A stretch of DNA of 64,000 nucleotides from Chlamydiales bacterium. Its GTDB lineage: Bacteria > Chlamydiota > Chlamydiia > Chlamydiales > JACKPQ01. Positions 35,433 to 44,139 of this stretch are shown one piece after another. The stretch lies in assembly GCA_024233455.1 (NCBI GenBank), contig JACKPP010000001.1, forward strand, positions 372,001-436,000. The letters run 5' to 3'. The position numbers and the translations under genes were made by a program. The first letter of the stretch is position 1. Each line of letters starts with the position of its first letter. A model generated the notes under the pieces. It saw only the letters and a list, made by a program, of their open reading frames with translations. It was not told the origin of the DNA and made no database searches.

Positions 35433-35775
35433 AGAAAAGCAAGCCTCCTAAAATTGCACCATCTTTACCTGCAGTGAGCGCAGTATCTTTGCCTACAACA
35501 GCAACAAATGGCGCTTGAACCGTGTGATTATATCCTAAAACCTGTTCAAGAGCAGCTCTTGTGGCTCTACCTGCCTTACATTCAATGATCAGTAGCGGCC
35601 GGAGCTCACTTGCTTTTTTTAGATACACCAAGATATCCAAGCGACGCTTGGGAGCAGCGGCGCAGCCTGGCAATAAGGACAACTCTTTTTCAACAGCAAT
35701 AAGCTCTCTGGGATAATTTAGCTTTTCAGTCAAATAGCTTAAAAGGCGCAATCGCACCTTTTCTTCAGGCCTCAT
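35407..35775 (-). CDS. HsdR N-terminal-like (HSDR_N) small nuclease-fold protein
   Basis: 122 residues resembling the N-terminal domain of type I restriction HsdR, but free-standing. The PD-(D/E)xK core is visible as RRLDILVY (Asp) and LLIIECKAG (ExK). No methylase or specificity subunit is nearby, so it is not a restriction system. Stand-alone members occur widely in Bacteroidetes and Chlamydiae with unknown role. It overlaps HPF by 4 bases (ATGA). Confidence 0.8.
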   Translation of the reverse strand: MRPEEKVRLRLLSYLTEKLNYPRELIAVEKELSLLPGCAAAPKRRLDILVYLKKASELRPLLIIECKAGRATRAALEQVLGYNHTVQAPFVAVVGKDTALTAGKDGAILGGLLFYEELIAAL

Positions 35776-36407
35776 GCTACAGGAGCGATAATACCAAGCG
35801 ATCCATCGGGACGTCTGAACACAACACGTAAATCCTGGTGCTCTTCGTCCTTATACACCATAAAGGCATCGCCAGATAGCGTCAGCTTCATCAAAGCCTC
35901 GTCTGGACGCAGCGTTTTCAAAGGAATTGTTTGAGGCTCAACTGACTCTAGGGCAATCAGCTCTTTTTCCAGTTGCGCAGCATTCTGAGCTTCAATTTCG
36001 GCATTATAATCGGAAACCTCTTCATCTTCGCTTAGATTATAGACATTGACGGGAACATCAATCATCACGGGTTTCTTAGCGTGGTATTGTTGGATACGGC
36101 TCTTCCACTTGCGAACTTTTCTTTGCAATCTATCAAAAGCTTTATCGATTGCCGAATACATGTTATCGGTATCAGCGTGTGCCCAGATTTTCATTTGTGA
36201 AATTAACATATCGATCTCGACATGATGCACCAGCTTTTGTACTTCGATGCGCACGTTCACTTCGATAATGCGATCAGACAGCTTTTCAATCCGCGCCAGC
36301 TTTTCAATCACATAATCCTTGATCGGATCAGTAATTTCCAGGTGTTTACCATAGAGGGCTAAGCGGTATCCGAGCTCATCTTCGTTAATATGGCGATTGT
36401 TTGACAT
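35772..36407 (-). CDS. hpf: Long ribosome hibernation promoting factor
   Basis: 211 residues. The N-terminal domain (about 15-115) has the HPF/RaiA fold (YGKHLEITDPIKDYVIEKLA, then VHHVEIDMLI and DNMYSAIDKAFDRLQRKVRK). A linker follows, then the C-terminal dimerisation domain (DEALMKLTLSGDAFMVYKDE, ... VVFRRPDGSLGIIAP) that joins two ribosomes into 100S dimers. The start at 36407 is chosen because AAGGAGA lies 5 bases before it; the upstream ATG is 15 bases earlier. Ribosome storage suits a cycle with a dormant infectious form. Confidence 0.9.
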   Translation of the reverse strand: MSNNRHINEDELGYRLALYGKHLEITDPIKDYVIEKLARIEKLSDRIIEVNVRIEVQKLVHHVEIDMLISQMKIWAHADTDNMYSAIDKAFDRLQRKVRKWKSRIQQYHAKKPVMIDVPVNVYNLSEDEEVSDYNAEIEAQNAAQLEKELIALESVEPQTIPLKTLRPDEALMKLTLSGDAFMVYKDEEHQDLRVVFRRPDGSLGIIAPVA

Positions 36408-36460
36408 GACTATCTCCTTCATGGTTTGCCCCTCAGTATACTATCGGTGGAGAAAAAAAT

Positions 36461-37783
36461 CTAGATGATAAATATCCCCAGCATAATGAACAAAATAGCA
36501 ATGGGAATAACGTATTTAACAAGAGCAATCCAAATGGGTCTTAGTCGCTTAAAATTTGATCCCACAGCAAGTTCATCCGCTGCACCCTTTACACCCCAAA
36601 CCCAGGCAGCAAAAACAGCGAGCAGCCCCCCAGTTACCACCATGGCCAAATTACCCCAGGCAAAGTCCATGATGTTATAAAAACCTTTAAAATGCATGAT
36701 ACCGAGGTCCAATTCACTTAAGTTCAAGTTTGCCCCATGCGATAAAGCTGATGGAATCCCTAAAATTGCTGCTGCTATGCCCACCACCCAGACAGCTTTT
36801 TTCCTAGACCATTTTTTTGAATCGATAAAATAAATGACTGGTATCTCCAAAAGGGCAATCCCTGTTGTGATCGCAGCAAAAGCAAGCAGCACAAAGAATA
36901 ATACTCCAAAAAATTGCCCCCAAGGCATCTGTAAAAAGATGTCGGGAAGGACTGCAAACGTGAGGCCAACACCTTGAGTTGGCGACTTGCCAAAGGCAAA
37001 AAGAGCTGGAAAAATCACAAGTCCTGCCAAAAAGGCAATCGCCGTATCAAAAAGAGCAATCGAGATCCCTGAACGAATCAAGTTTTCACTCTTCGATGCA
37101 TAACTTCCATATGTGACCAAAACAGCCTCACCCACACACAGTGAAAAAAACGCTTGGCCCAGAGCTAACAATACCGAATGTCCCGTAATTTCTGAAAAGT
37201 CGGGATCCAAATAATACTTTACACCTTCCCAGGCGCCAGGAAGAGTTAGGGCTCGGGCAATCAAACCGAGCAGCAAAACCGCCAAAATGGGCATTAAGAT
37301 TTTACTCCAACGTTCAATCCCCTTGTGGATTCCCTTGCTCACAACCGCCATGACAATGCCGATAAACGCCACCATATAGCCTATCACTTTCAGCGGATCT
37401 GCAGCAAATTGATGAATTTCCTCAACCCTACCTGTGGTCATTTGAACGATATAGCCCAAAGTCCAACCCGCCACCACCGAGTAGTAACTCAAGATACAAA
37501 AAGCGGTAATGATTCCCAGGCCACCTACCCATTTCCAGCGGCTACCGGGGCGAATGCGCTCAATGGCGCACACAGGGTTGCGCTGTGTGTGACGCCCGAT
37601 GGCAAATTCGACCAAAATCAGTGGTACACCAATCAGCAAAACGCACAGCAAATAGATAAAGACAAACCCAGCTCCCCCCGCCTGAGAGACGATATAGGGG
37701 AAGCGCTGAATATTGCCAAGACCTACTGCAGCTCCTGAAGTTGCTAGGACAAATCCCAGCGATGATTTCCAATTTCCACGCAT
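36461..37783 (-). CDS. Sodium:neurotransmitter symporter family (SNF) transporter
   Basis: A 440-residue, about 12-helix LeuT-fold carrier. The start WKSSLGFVLATSGAAVGLGN matches the first helix of bacterial SNF proteins, including the unwound sodium/substrate site GAAVGLGN. Members take up amino acids such as tryptophan or tyrosine with sodium. The initiating ATG at 37783 directly abuts the 3' base of tRNA-Arg, with no room for a Shine-Dalgarno outside the tRNA. The N-terminal alignment to the family supports this start. Confidence 0.9.
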   Translation of the reverse strand: MRGNWKSSLGFVLATSGAAVGLGNIQRFPYIVSQAGGAGFVFIYLLCVLLIGVPLILVEFAIGRHTQRNPVCAIERIRPGSRWKWVGGLGIITAFCILSYYSVVAGWTLGYIVQMTTGRVEEIHQFAADPLKVIGYMVAFIGIVMAVVSKGIHKGIERWSKILMPILAVLLLGLIARALTLPGAWEGVKYYLDPDFSEITGHSVLLALGQAFFSLCVGEAVLVTYGSYASKSENLIRSGISIALFDTAIAFLAGLVIFPALFAFGKSPTQGVGLTFAVLPDIFLQMPWGQFFGVLFFVLLAFAAITTGIALLEIPVIYFIDSKKWSRKKAVWVVGIAAAILGIPSALSHGANLNLSELDLGIMHFKGFYNIMDFAWGNLAMVVTGGLLAVFAAWVWGVKGAADELAVGSNFKRLRPIWIALVKYVIPIAILFIMLGIFII

Positions 37784-37856
37784 CGCACCGAAGAGGACTC
37801 GAACCTCTAACCACCTGGTCCGAAGCCAGGTACTCTATCCATTGAGCTATCGGTGC
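37784..37856 (-). tRNA. tRNA-Arg(TCG)
   Basis: A 73-nt tRNA with perfect 7-bp acceptor GCACCGA/TCGGTGC, D arm AGCTCAATGGATAGAGT, anticodon stem CCTGG/CCAGG around CTTCGGA (anticodon TCG) and T arm GAGGTTCGAGTCCTC. CCA is not encoded. The next base downstream is the A of the SNF transporter ATG. Confidence 0.95.
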
Positions 37857-37904
37857 AGATCATCAATACTACCACATCAATCCAATTTGTTCTACAATAG
37901 AGAT

Positions 37905-38549
37905 ATGGAAAAAACTGAAGGAATTACTTTAAAGTCCATTGAATTCCGCGAACATCAGCGCATTATCACTGTTATGACCAAAGACCATGGCATCATCAGT
38001 CTCATTGCCAGCCGCCTTGGGAGCAAAAACTACCGCCTCCTGAACCTCACCTCACCCCTTACCTGTGGTGAATTTGTCTTCAAGCCTGGAAAAACTGATC
38101 TTTGGCGCTTCATCGACGGCTCGATCCTGGATCTACACGCTCCCATCCGCCAAGAGCTCGGCAAACTTCAAGCTGCACAAAGTATGTTAAAGCGGATGCA
38201 TACAACTCAGCTTCCTCAAAAACCAGCACCAGCCCTTTACCAACTGCTCAAATCCTTTCTGAGCCGGCTAAAAACAACCACTGTACCCGAAACGCTACTG
38301 ACTGCTTTTACCCTCAAATTCTTGCGCCACGAAGGTCTCCTTTCCATTAAGACCACCTGTGGCCACTGTGCAGCTCCCGACTCCTTCCGTTTTCATGAAG
38401 GCGACAACTACTGCGCCGCTTGCGCGCCATTTGGCTCAATCGCTCTCACCCCTGATGAATGGCAGCAAATGATCCACCTTCTGGCCAGCCGCTCCTTTGA
38501 GGCTCTGGAATCACTCCCCATCAACGACCAAATCAAACGCTTATGTTAA
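37905..38549 (+). CDS. recO: DNA repair protein RecO
   Basis: 214 residues. RecO helps RecA load on gapped single-stranded DNA. It has the N-terminal OB-fold (GITLKSIEFREHQRIITVMT, then HGIISLIASRLG), a helical C-terminal region, and a zinc-like Cys set CGHC...CAAC (about residues 154-176). The start at ATG 37905 is chosen because the longer frame runs back through tRNA-Arg on the other strand. It is slightly shorter than E. coli RecO, as in other Chlamydiae. Position and order match CT470. Confidence 0.88.
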   Translation: MEKTEGITLKSIEFREHQRIITVMTKDHGIISLIASRLGSKNYRLLNLTSPLTCGEFVFKPGKTDLWRFIDGSILDLHAPIRQELGKLQAAQSMLKRMHTTQLPQKPAPALYQLLKSFLSRLKTTTVPETLLTAFTLKFLRHEGLLSIKTTCGHCAAPDSFRFHEGDNYCAACAPFGSIALTPDEWQQMIHLLASRSFEALESLPINDQIKRLC

Positions 38550-38821
38550 CGCCTCTCCTTCACGTAAAGAACGTACAGATTCCAAAGCTTAACCAAACAT
38601 CATCCCCAACGGACAATTCATCCTCTATGGATATGTTTCAAGGCTTTGGATTTTTTTGTAGGTTGGATCGCGGCGCAGCCGCGACCAGCTCGCAGCGACC
38701 CCGACATACCTTATGGGTAGGCGGGGGAGCAAAGAGTCCAACATACGAAAAAAGCCTTACTTTGAAATGGGTAGGCGGGGGAACAAAGAGTCTAACATAC
38801 GAAAAAAGCGTTACCTTGAAA
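38550..38821. other. Gene-free region with palindrome and 54-bp tandem repeat
   Basis: Between recO and tRNA-Leu there is no supportable gene. It contains a GC-rich hairpin (TCGCGGC-GCA-GCCGCGA, about 38668-38684) preceded by GTAGGTTGGA, and two tandem 54-bp units (38713-38766 and 38767-38820; four mismatches) that begin ATGGGTAGGCGGGGGA. The second unit ends at the tRNA 3' flank. The hairpin has no T-run in the direction of the tRNA, so I do not call it a terminator. Confidence 0.6.
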
Positions 38822-38907
38822 TGCGAAAGGGGGGACTCGAACCCCCAAGGAATTTTACTTCCACTACCACCTCAAGGTAGCGTGTCTACCAGTTCCACCA
38901 CTTCCGC
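38822..38907 (-). tRNA. tRNA-Leu(GAG)
   Basis: An 86-nt class II tRNA with acceptor GCGGAAG/CTTTCGC, anticodon stem CTACC/GGTAG around TTGAGGT (anticodon GAG), a long variable arm and T arm GGGGGTTCGAGTCCCCC. CCA is not encoded. It is the second tRNA-Leu in the window. Confidence 0.94.
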
Positions 38908-38940
38908 GCGGTCTAATCATACTACCAGCAAGGAGAAAAA

Positions 38941-39150
38941 ATGGCAAAATGGATTTTAAAGAGCCTAGTTAAAATCTATCAGTGGACGATTAGTCCCTTG
39001 ATTGGAAGTTGCTGCAGATTCACACCTTCTTGCTCTGAATACGCTTTGCTAGCTCTAGAAAAACACGGGGTTATGAAAGGCCTTTATCTTATTATAAAAC
39101 GTTTATTGAAATGCGGACCTTGGAGCTGTGGGGGTGAAGATTATCCTTGA
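38941..39150 (+). CDS. yidD: Membrane protein insertion efficiency factor YidD
   Basis: 69 residues with the family signature YQWTISPLIGSCCRFTPSCS and ALEKHGVMKGLYLIIKRLLKC, then CGPWSCGG. YidD is a small membrane-associated protein that assists YidC-dependent insertion. AAGGAG lies 7 bases before the ATG. Its 3' end overlaps the convergent LysM gene by 10 bases. It corresponds to C. trachomatis CT473. Confidence 0.93.
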   Translation: MAKWILKSLVKIYQWTISPLIGSCCRFTPSCSEYALLALEKHGVMKGLYLIIKRLLKCGPWSCGGEDYP

Positions 39151-40235
39151 GGAATAATTAATTGATTGCCTGGCCGCAAGTGGTATTCCGACTCGATCGC
39201 ATTAGCCTGCTTAAGATCCTCCAAAGAAATTTTATAATGCCGGGAAATATCCCAAAGAGTATCTCCATCAGCGACGGTGTGAATTTTTTTTGTATTAGAT
39301 GTTTGATTCTGTTCTTCCACAATAGCAATGTCTCGCAACGAATCTTGAATATGGGCAGCAAGCGCTTGGTAACTTTGAGAATCTTGAGGGATCAGCTCCA
39401 TCACTTGTGCTAGATCTTTATTTGAAAGGCGTTTGGCCACAAAATAGAAATCTGTATCAACAAACAATTGAGCGGCTATTTGCGAACCTGCGCGCACGTA
39501 GGCCATTAAGACATCCCTTTTGGTATCAAGGGTCAATTGGGGATGCTGACGCACAAGTTCAACGCTTTTTTGCAAAGTTTGAAAGTCAGAGCTTAGCATC
39601 AAGTCAAAAACGGTCTCGATATCGACAGGATCACCTGTACGCGTAAAAATTGTTTGCAAAGCTTGAAATTCAAAAGTCCGGGCAAATGCTTTTTTGAGTG
39701 GAGGAGTCGGCGTGGCTTGTAACCACCTAAAAATACCCTCTGGAGTAATAGGGTATTTTTCCCTTTTGGCAAATTTTTTGATCACTTCGAAGTGTTTGTC
39801 ATTCATGTTGGGGTAGAATGTAAGTGTTAAATCTGCGCCTGTTTCATCCAAAAAAGTAGCCTGCTTGGGTTTGATATTCAGATGGGGCAAAGCTCTGTCC
39901 AGGTCAAAGTGGTGCATCGAAACCAGACATGTCAAAGCTAAATCACGTTTGGTGTACCCCTCTTCGACTAGTGAGTCGTCTTTGAGCATACGGAGCAAAT
40001 CATCAAAGGCCAAAAGCGAAAATGCCCCCAAAACCTCTTCATTGGTTTGCGTAAGCGATGCTCTGCGGGGACGTTTTTCGTGGAGAGACATCTCGTAGCC
40101 GGTAAAGTTTTTTTTACCCCGGACTGCAAAATAACATAGAGTAGCCACCAGCCCAACATTGATAGTCACGCTGATAATGAGAATTTGAGCCAGCCACTTA
40201 GCTTTGGCTTGCCAGTCTGTAAAATTACCTTGCAT
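39141..40235 (-). CDS. LysM-domain inner-membrane protein
   Basis: 364 residues: cytoplasmic tip, one transmembrane helix (about 15-36, ILIISVTINVGLVATLCYF), a helical middle region with HEAT- or TPR-like character, and a C-terminal LysM domain (about 317-364, HTVADGDTLWDISRHYKISL ... YHLRPGNQLIIP) that binds peptidoglycan sugars. It is likely periplasmic and anchored. It lies between yidD and pheT as CT474 does in C. trachomatis. A role in division or envelope maintenance is inference. Confidence 0.82.
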   Translation of the reverse strand: MQGNFTDWQAKAKWLAQILIISVTINVGLVATLCYFAVRGKKNFTGYEMSLHEKRPRRASLTQTNEEVLGAFSLLAFDDLLRMLKDDSLVEEGYTKRDLALTCLVSMHHFDLDRALPHLNIKPKQATFLDETGADLTLTFYPNMNDKHFEVIKKFAKREKYPITPEGIFRWLQATPTPPLKKAFARTFEFQALQTIFTRTGDPVDIETVFDLMLSSDFQTLQKSVELVRQHPQLTLDTKRDVLMAYVRAGSQIAAQLFVDTDFYFVAKRLSNKDLAQVMELIPQDSQSYQALAAHIQDSLRDIAIVEEQNQTSNTKKIHTVADGDTLWDISRHYKISLEDLKQANAIESEYHLRPGNQLIIPQG

Positions 40236-40282
40236 ACTGTTTTTTCTTTTGACAATACCTGATTTTTGTTAAAATTGGGTAC

Positions 40283-42643
40283 ATGAAATTTCCCCTCTCC
40301 TGGCTCAAAGAATGGATCGACCTTGAAGGTGCCACTCCTGAGCAAATTGCCAAAGCTCTCACTTTAGGGGGCATCGAAGTGGATAAAATTGAGCCAAGCC
40401 CTCTTGGATTTTCCGGCGTAGTGATCGGATACATCAAAGAAGTAGCTCAGCATCCCGATGCCGAAAAACTCCGTATTGCCACTGTTTCCGATGGATCAGA
40501 AGAATTTCAAGTCGTATGTGGGGCTAGCAATTGCCGGGCTGGAATCAAAACTGCTTTTGCCAAAGTTGGAGCATCGCTCACAAGTGACGGCAAAGAATTC
40601 AAAATCAAAAAAAGCAAGCTCCGGGGAGTGGAATCTTTTGGGATGCTCTGCGGTGAAGACGAGCTCGGTCTTGGAGATGACAAAAGCGGCATCATGGAGC
40701 TCGAGGGTCAGGTCGGGTGTGACTTAGCATCTCTTCTTTCAGACATCATTTTCGAAGTCTCTCTGACACCAAATCTTGGCCACTGCACCAGTATTATGGG
40801 AATAGCCCGTGATCTGTCGGCTCTTTTAGAGCGCCCTTTTACCGAACCCCCCTTTAATTTAAAAACCGATGCTACTGTCACGTCTGGCTTAGGCCTATCG
40901 ATCGGGGAAAATGCAGAATGCGATCGCTATCTTTGCAAAACGATTCTAAATGTTAAAGTTGGACCCTCACCAACATGGATGCAAGAGAGACTAAAAGCCT
41001 GCGGCATGCACTGCATAAATAACGTAGTGGACAGCACTAATTACGTCATGTTAGAGAGAGGCCAGCCGCTCCATGCCTTTGATCTCTCTAAAATTGAAAA
41101 CGGTGAAATCCGCATCCGTAATGACATCAAAACATCCGAATTTGAAACTCTCGATGGCCAAAAACGGCTTATAGACGAAGGAATGCTGATGGTTTGTGAT
41201 GGCAAAAAACCTATTGCGATTGCCGGCATTATGGGCGGGGCCAACTCTCAAATTCAAGAGTCGACCAAAGATATTTTGCTAGAAGCTGCCATCTTCGATG
41301 GACCGTCTATACGCAAAACGAGTAAAAAATTAGGCCTACGCACTGAGGCATCAAGCCGTTTTGAAAAGGGCGTAGATCCTTTAAGTGTGGCTACTGCCTT
41401 AGACAGGTGCGCTGGCTTGATTGGTGGCACTGTTGCTGAAGAAACCCTTTCTCAAATCAAAAAAAAGGTCACATCTCGAGAAATTCACTGCCGTCTATCG
41501 CGTATTAATCAGCTCCTTGGCACCCACCTTAGCCTTGGAGATGTCGAGCAGATCTTTAGCCAACTTCAGCTGCAAGCTCGCTCGGATGGGGAAAACTCGT
41601 TTGTGGTTTTAGTGCCTCCCTTTCGCGGTGACATCAAAGCTGAAATCGACCTGGTTGAAGAAGTGGGACGCATCTACGGCTATGATAATATCGAGAAAAA
41701 AACAGAGCGCGTTCCTCCATCGCGGATTCCTCCATCGCCGATCTACCTGCTCGAAAAACGCGTGCGATCCCTTTTATCTGGAGAAGGCTTAACCGAGTTT
41801 TTAACTTGTAATTTGATCGGACCTGATGATTTATCCTTTGTAACCTCTAAAGAAGAACTCATTTCGGTCATGCATCCAAGCTCTATCGATCAATCGATCT
41901 TGAGACCAAGTTTACTTCCCGGGATGATGGGATCGCTTAAGCACAATACTGATCACCAAAACCACACCGTCAACGCTTTTGAAATTGGACGCATTCATAC
42001 CAAAACAAAAGATGGATTCGCTGAGTTATCTGCTGCTGCTGTGCTGCTTTCTGGGCAAACAGCACCCCATTCGATAGATCCTAAACCCCGTTCTGTCGAT
42101 TTTTTTGACCTCAAAGGAATCATTGAAAATATCTTTGCCGGGTTAGATATTGATCGCATCCATTTTGAGCAGTCAAATTCCACACTTTTACATCCCGGAA
42201 GGCAGGCCAGTATCCAGCAAGGCGACTTTGAACTAGGAATGTTGGGACAAGTACATCCAGCACTTGTTTCTACACCCATCTATTTTGCCGAAATCAACCT
42301 AACCGAAATCTTAAGGCTGTGGTCTAGCCACAACAGCAAGCAAATGAGCCCCCTACCGGAATACCCTGGATCAGAAAGAGATTGGACCATCACAATCGAT
42401 GAAAGTATGCCTATTCAATCTCTTCTATCGCTTATCGAGAAATATAAATCCCATCTACTGGAAAACGTCTATTTGCTCGATCTTTATCGGTCAACATCTG
42501 CCAATACTGGCAAAAAAAATGCCACCTTCCGTTTTTCTTACCGCCACCCCAAAAAAACATTGCCCTCAGAAGCCATTGACCGCGAACATATGCGCCTGAC
42601 CGAAAAAATAGTTGCGGAAATAGCTCCTAATACGTCATCTTAA
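40283..42643 (+). CDS. pheT: Phenylalanyl-tRNA synthetase beta subunit
   Basis: 786 residues, the usual PheT length. Domain order: EMAP/tRNA-binding domain (about 40-150, VGYIKEVAQHPDAEKLRIATV), B3/B4 editing domain (about 210-390, CINNVVDSTNYVMLERGQPLHAFD), B5 domain (about 400-470), catalytic-like core (EEVGRIYGYDNI) and a C-terminal anticodon-binding FDX-ACB domain (YPGSERDWTITIDE ... FRFSYRHPKKTL). It forms an alpha2beta2 enzyme with PheS, which is not in the window. The order matches CT475. Confidence 0.96.
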   Translation: MKFPLSWLKEWIDLEGATPEQIAKALTLGGIEVDKIEPSPLGFSGVVIGYIKEVAQHPDAEKLRIATVSDGSEEFQVVCGASNCRAGIKTAFAKVGASLTSDGKEFKIKKSKLRGVESFGMLCGEDELGLGDDKSGIMELEGQVGCDLASLLSDIIFEVSLTPNLGHCTSIMGIARDLSALLERPFTEPPFNLKTDATVTSGLGLSIGENAECDRYLCKTILNVKVGPSPTWMQERLKACGMHCINNVVDSTNYVMLERGQPLHAFDLSKIENGEIRIRNDIKTSEFETLDGQKRLIDEGMLMVCDGKKPIAIAGIMGGANSQIQESTKDILLEAAIFDGPSIRKTSKKLGLRTEASSRFEKGVDPLSVATALDRCAGLIGGTVAEETLSQIKKKVTSREIHCRLSRINQLLGTHLSLGDVEQIFSQLQLQARSDGENSFVVLVPPFRGDIKAEIDLVEEVGRIYGYDNIEKKTERVPPSRIPPSPIYLLEKRVRSLLSGEGLTEFLTCNLIGPDDLSFVTSKEELISVMHPSSIDQSILRPSLLPGMMGSLKHNTDHQNHTVNAFEIGRIHTKTKDGFAELSAAAVLLSGQTAPHSIDPKPRSVDFFDLKGIIENIFAGLDIDRIHFEQSNSTLLHPGRQASIQQGDFELGMLGQVHPALVSTPIYFAEINLTEILRLWSSHNSKQMSPLPEYPGSERDWTITIDESMPIQSLLSLIEKYKSHLLENVYLLDLYRSTSANTGKKNATFRFSYRHPKKTLPSEAIDREHMRLTEKIVAEIAPNTSS

Positions 42644-42673
42644 GGAGTAAATACAACAAAGATAGGGGTGATT

Positions 42674-43675
42674 ATGCACAAGTCATTTTACGCAATGCTC
42701 GCAGTTCTAAGTATTGCACTTGTCGGCTGTAAATGCGATAAAGGTTGCGACAGTCAAGTTCTTTCAGAACGCTACATTCATAAATACGGCTACGATGTGG
42801 CAAAAGATGACTGGGAAGAGAACAACTATCCAGGTCAAGTCATCACCACACTCCGAAACGGCATCACGATCAACGCTAAATACGAAGATGGCAGACTGCA
42901 TGGCACCTCGACCTACTCCTATCCTCATAGTCAAACGCTAGAATCAGCGCATCTATACGATAGAGGACATCTCATCAAAAAAACCACTTATTCTCTGCAC
43001 GGAGCTCCAACAAGAGAAGAGATTTTTCTATCTCCCTCCCGTATTAAAGCCACCACTTGGTTTGCGTCCGGTACACCCTTGCGTATCGAAGAATATGAGC
43101 AAGGCAACCTCGTTGAAGGACAGTACTTCAACCAAAACAACAAAGTTGAATCGCGTGTTGCTGGTGGCGAGGGCGTCCGTTGTGTGCGCAACACGGCAGC
43201 TCAACTCGTGGCCAGAGAAACCATCGAAGGTGGAGAGGTCGTTCTTCGGACTGAATACTACGAAAATGAAACTCCTTACACCGTCACTCCTCTACGTCAT
43301 GGCAAAATTCACGGCACCAAAAAACAGTACGCTCCCGGCGGCGAGCCAATCGCCAAAGAGGAATGGAATAACGGAATCCCCCATGGTACATTTGTCTACT
43401 TTCAAAATGGCGCCAAGTACATTGAAACGCCTTATGTAAATGGCCGAAAACATGGAATTGAGCGCACATTTACCGACGGTGAGGTGTTGACTCAAGAAGC
43501 AGAATGGATCGATGGCAAACGCCACGGACCAACCATTGCTTACCTAGATGGTTACAACAAAGTTGAATGGTACTACGACAACGCTCGAGTATCTAAAGAG
43601 AAGTATAACGAATTATGCGATCAGGAAAAACACATAGCCAAGATGAGCCTCCTCTCTTCCAAAGACGAAGAGTAA
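42674..43675 (+). CDS. MORN/YwqK-repeat lipoprotein
   Basis: 333 residues from ATG 42674 (AGGGG 7 bases upstream; a GTG 6 bases earlier is less likely). The signal peptide ends in the lipobox ALVGC, so it is an exported lipoprotein. The rest is a chain of MORN-type units such as NNGIPHGTFVYFQNGAKYIE. The position matches C. trachomatis CT476. A smaller non-lipoprotein relative sits between the DUF115 genes at 33446. The function is unknown. It overlaps the start of ogt by 61 bases if ATG 43615 is right for ogt. Confidence 0.82.
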   Translation: MHKSFYAMLAVLSIALVGCKCDKGCDSQVLSERYIHKYGYDVAKDDWEENNYPGQVITTLRNGITINAKYEDGRLHGTSTYSYPHSQTLESAHLYDRGHLIKKTTYSLHGAPTREEIFLSPSRIKATTWFASGTPLRIEEYEQGNLVEGQYFNQNNKVESRVAGGEGVRCVRNTAAQLVARETIEGGEVVLRTEYYENETPYTVTPLRHGKIHGTKKQYAPGGEPIAKEEWNNGIPHGTFVYFQNGAKYIETPYVNGRKHGIERTFTDGEVLTQEAEWIDGKRHGPTIAYLDGYNKVEWYYDNARVSKEKYNELCDQEKHIAKMSLLSSKDEE

Positions 43676-44139
43676 AGCTCTCAGCTAACTTACCTCTCAC
43701 AATCAAGGTCTTGACTGGCCAAGGTGCTATCGATGATGTCACCTTGGCCTTTTCAAATGATCAAAACTTCTGGTGTGAGCTCTACGGACGAGATCTCTAT
43801 CCCGACCAAGAAGATATCATCATTGACTGGCTGCAGCACTACGCCAATAAAACACCTATTTCTGCCGCGCTCTTGCGGCTCAACTTCACACCTATCCCCC
43901 CGTTTACCGCCAATGCCCTCACAGCTGTGGGCAAAGTTCCCTTCGGGTCAACCCAAACCTATTCGGATATAGCCCAAACTGTTGGCAGCCCTAAAGCCAT
44001 GCGCGCTATCGGCTGCGCTTGCCATCATAACCCCTTTCCAGTCATCATTCCATGTCATCGCATCGTGAATAAGCAAGGAATCGGGGGCTTCGCCTATCCT
44101 CTTGAGATAAAACAACTACTTTTAGATTTTGAAAACTAA
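43615..44139 (+). CDS. ogt: Methylated-DNA-protein cysteine methyltransferase
   Basis: 174 residues. The suicide methyltransferase motif IIPCHRIV is present near residue 145, with the helix-turn-helix Arg finger region (GSPKAMRAIGCAC) and KVPFGSTQTYSDIA upstream. It removes methyl groups from O6-methylguanine. The start is uncertain: ATG 43615 lies within the previous gene, and the first about 20 residues look non-homologous. The order matches CT477. Confidence 0.88.
   Translation: MRSGKTHSQDEPPLFQRRRVKLSANLPLTIKVLTGQGAIDDVTLAFSNDQNFWCELYGRDLYPDQEDIIIDWLQHYANKTPISAALLRLNFTPIPPFTANALTAVGKVPFGSTQTYSDIAQTVGSPKAMRAIGCACHHNPFPVIIPCHRIVNKQGIGGFAYPLEIKQLLLDFEN

Noticed and set aside
35407..35775. 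Type I restriction-modification system
   Set aside because: Only a stand-alone HSDR_N domain is present; no helicase, methylase or specificity subunit.
38664..38684. Terminator for tRNA-Leu(GAG)
   Set aside because: The hairpin has its T-run on the wrong strand and is over 130 bases away.
38543..38959. 138-codon frame through the 54-bp repeats and tRNA-Leu
   Set aside because: It runs across a tRNA on the opposite strand and has no ribosome site or homology.
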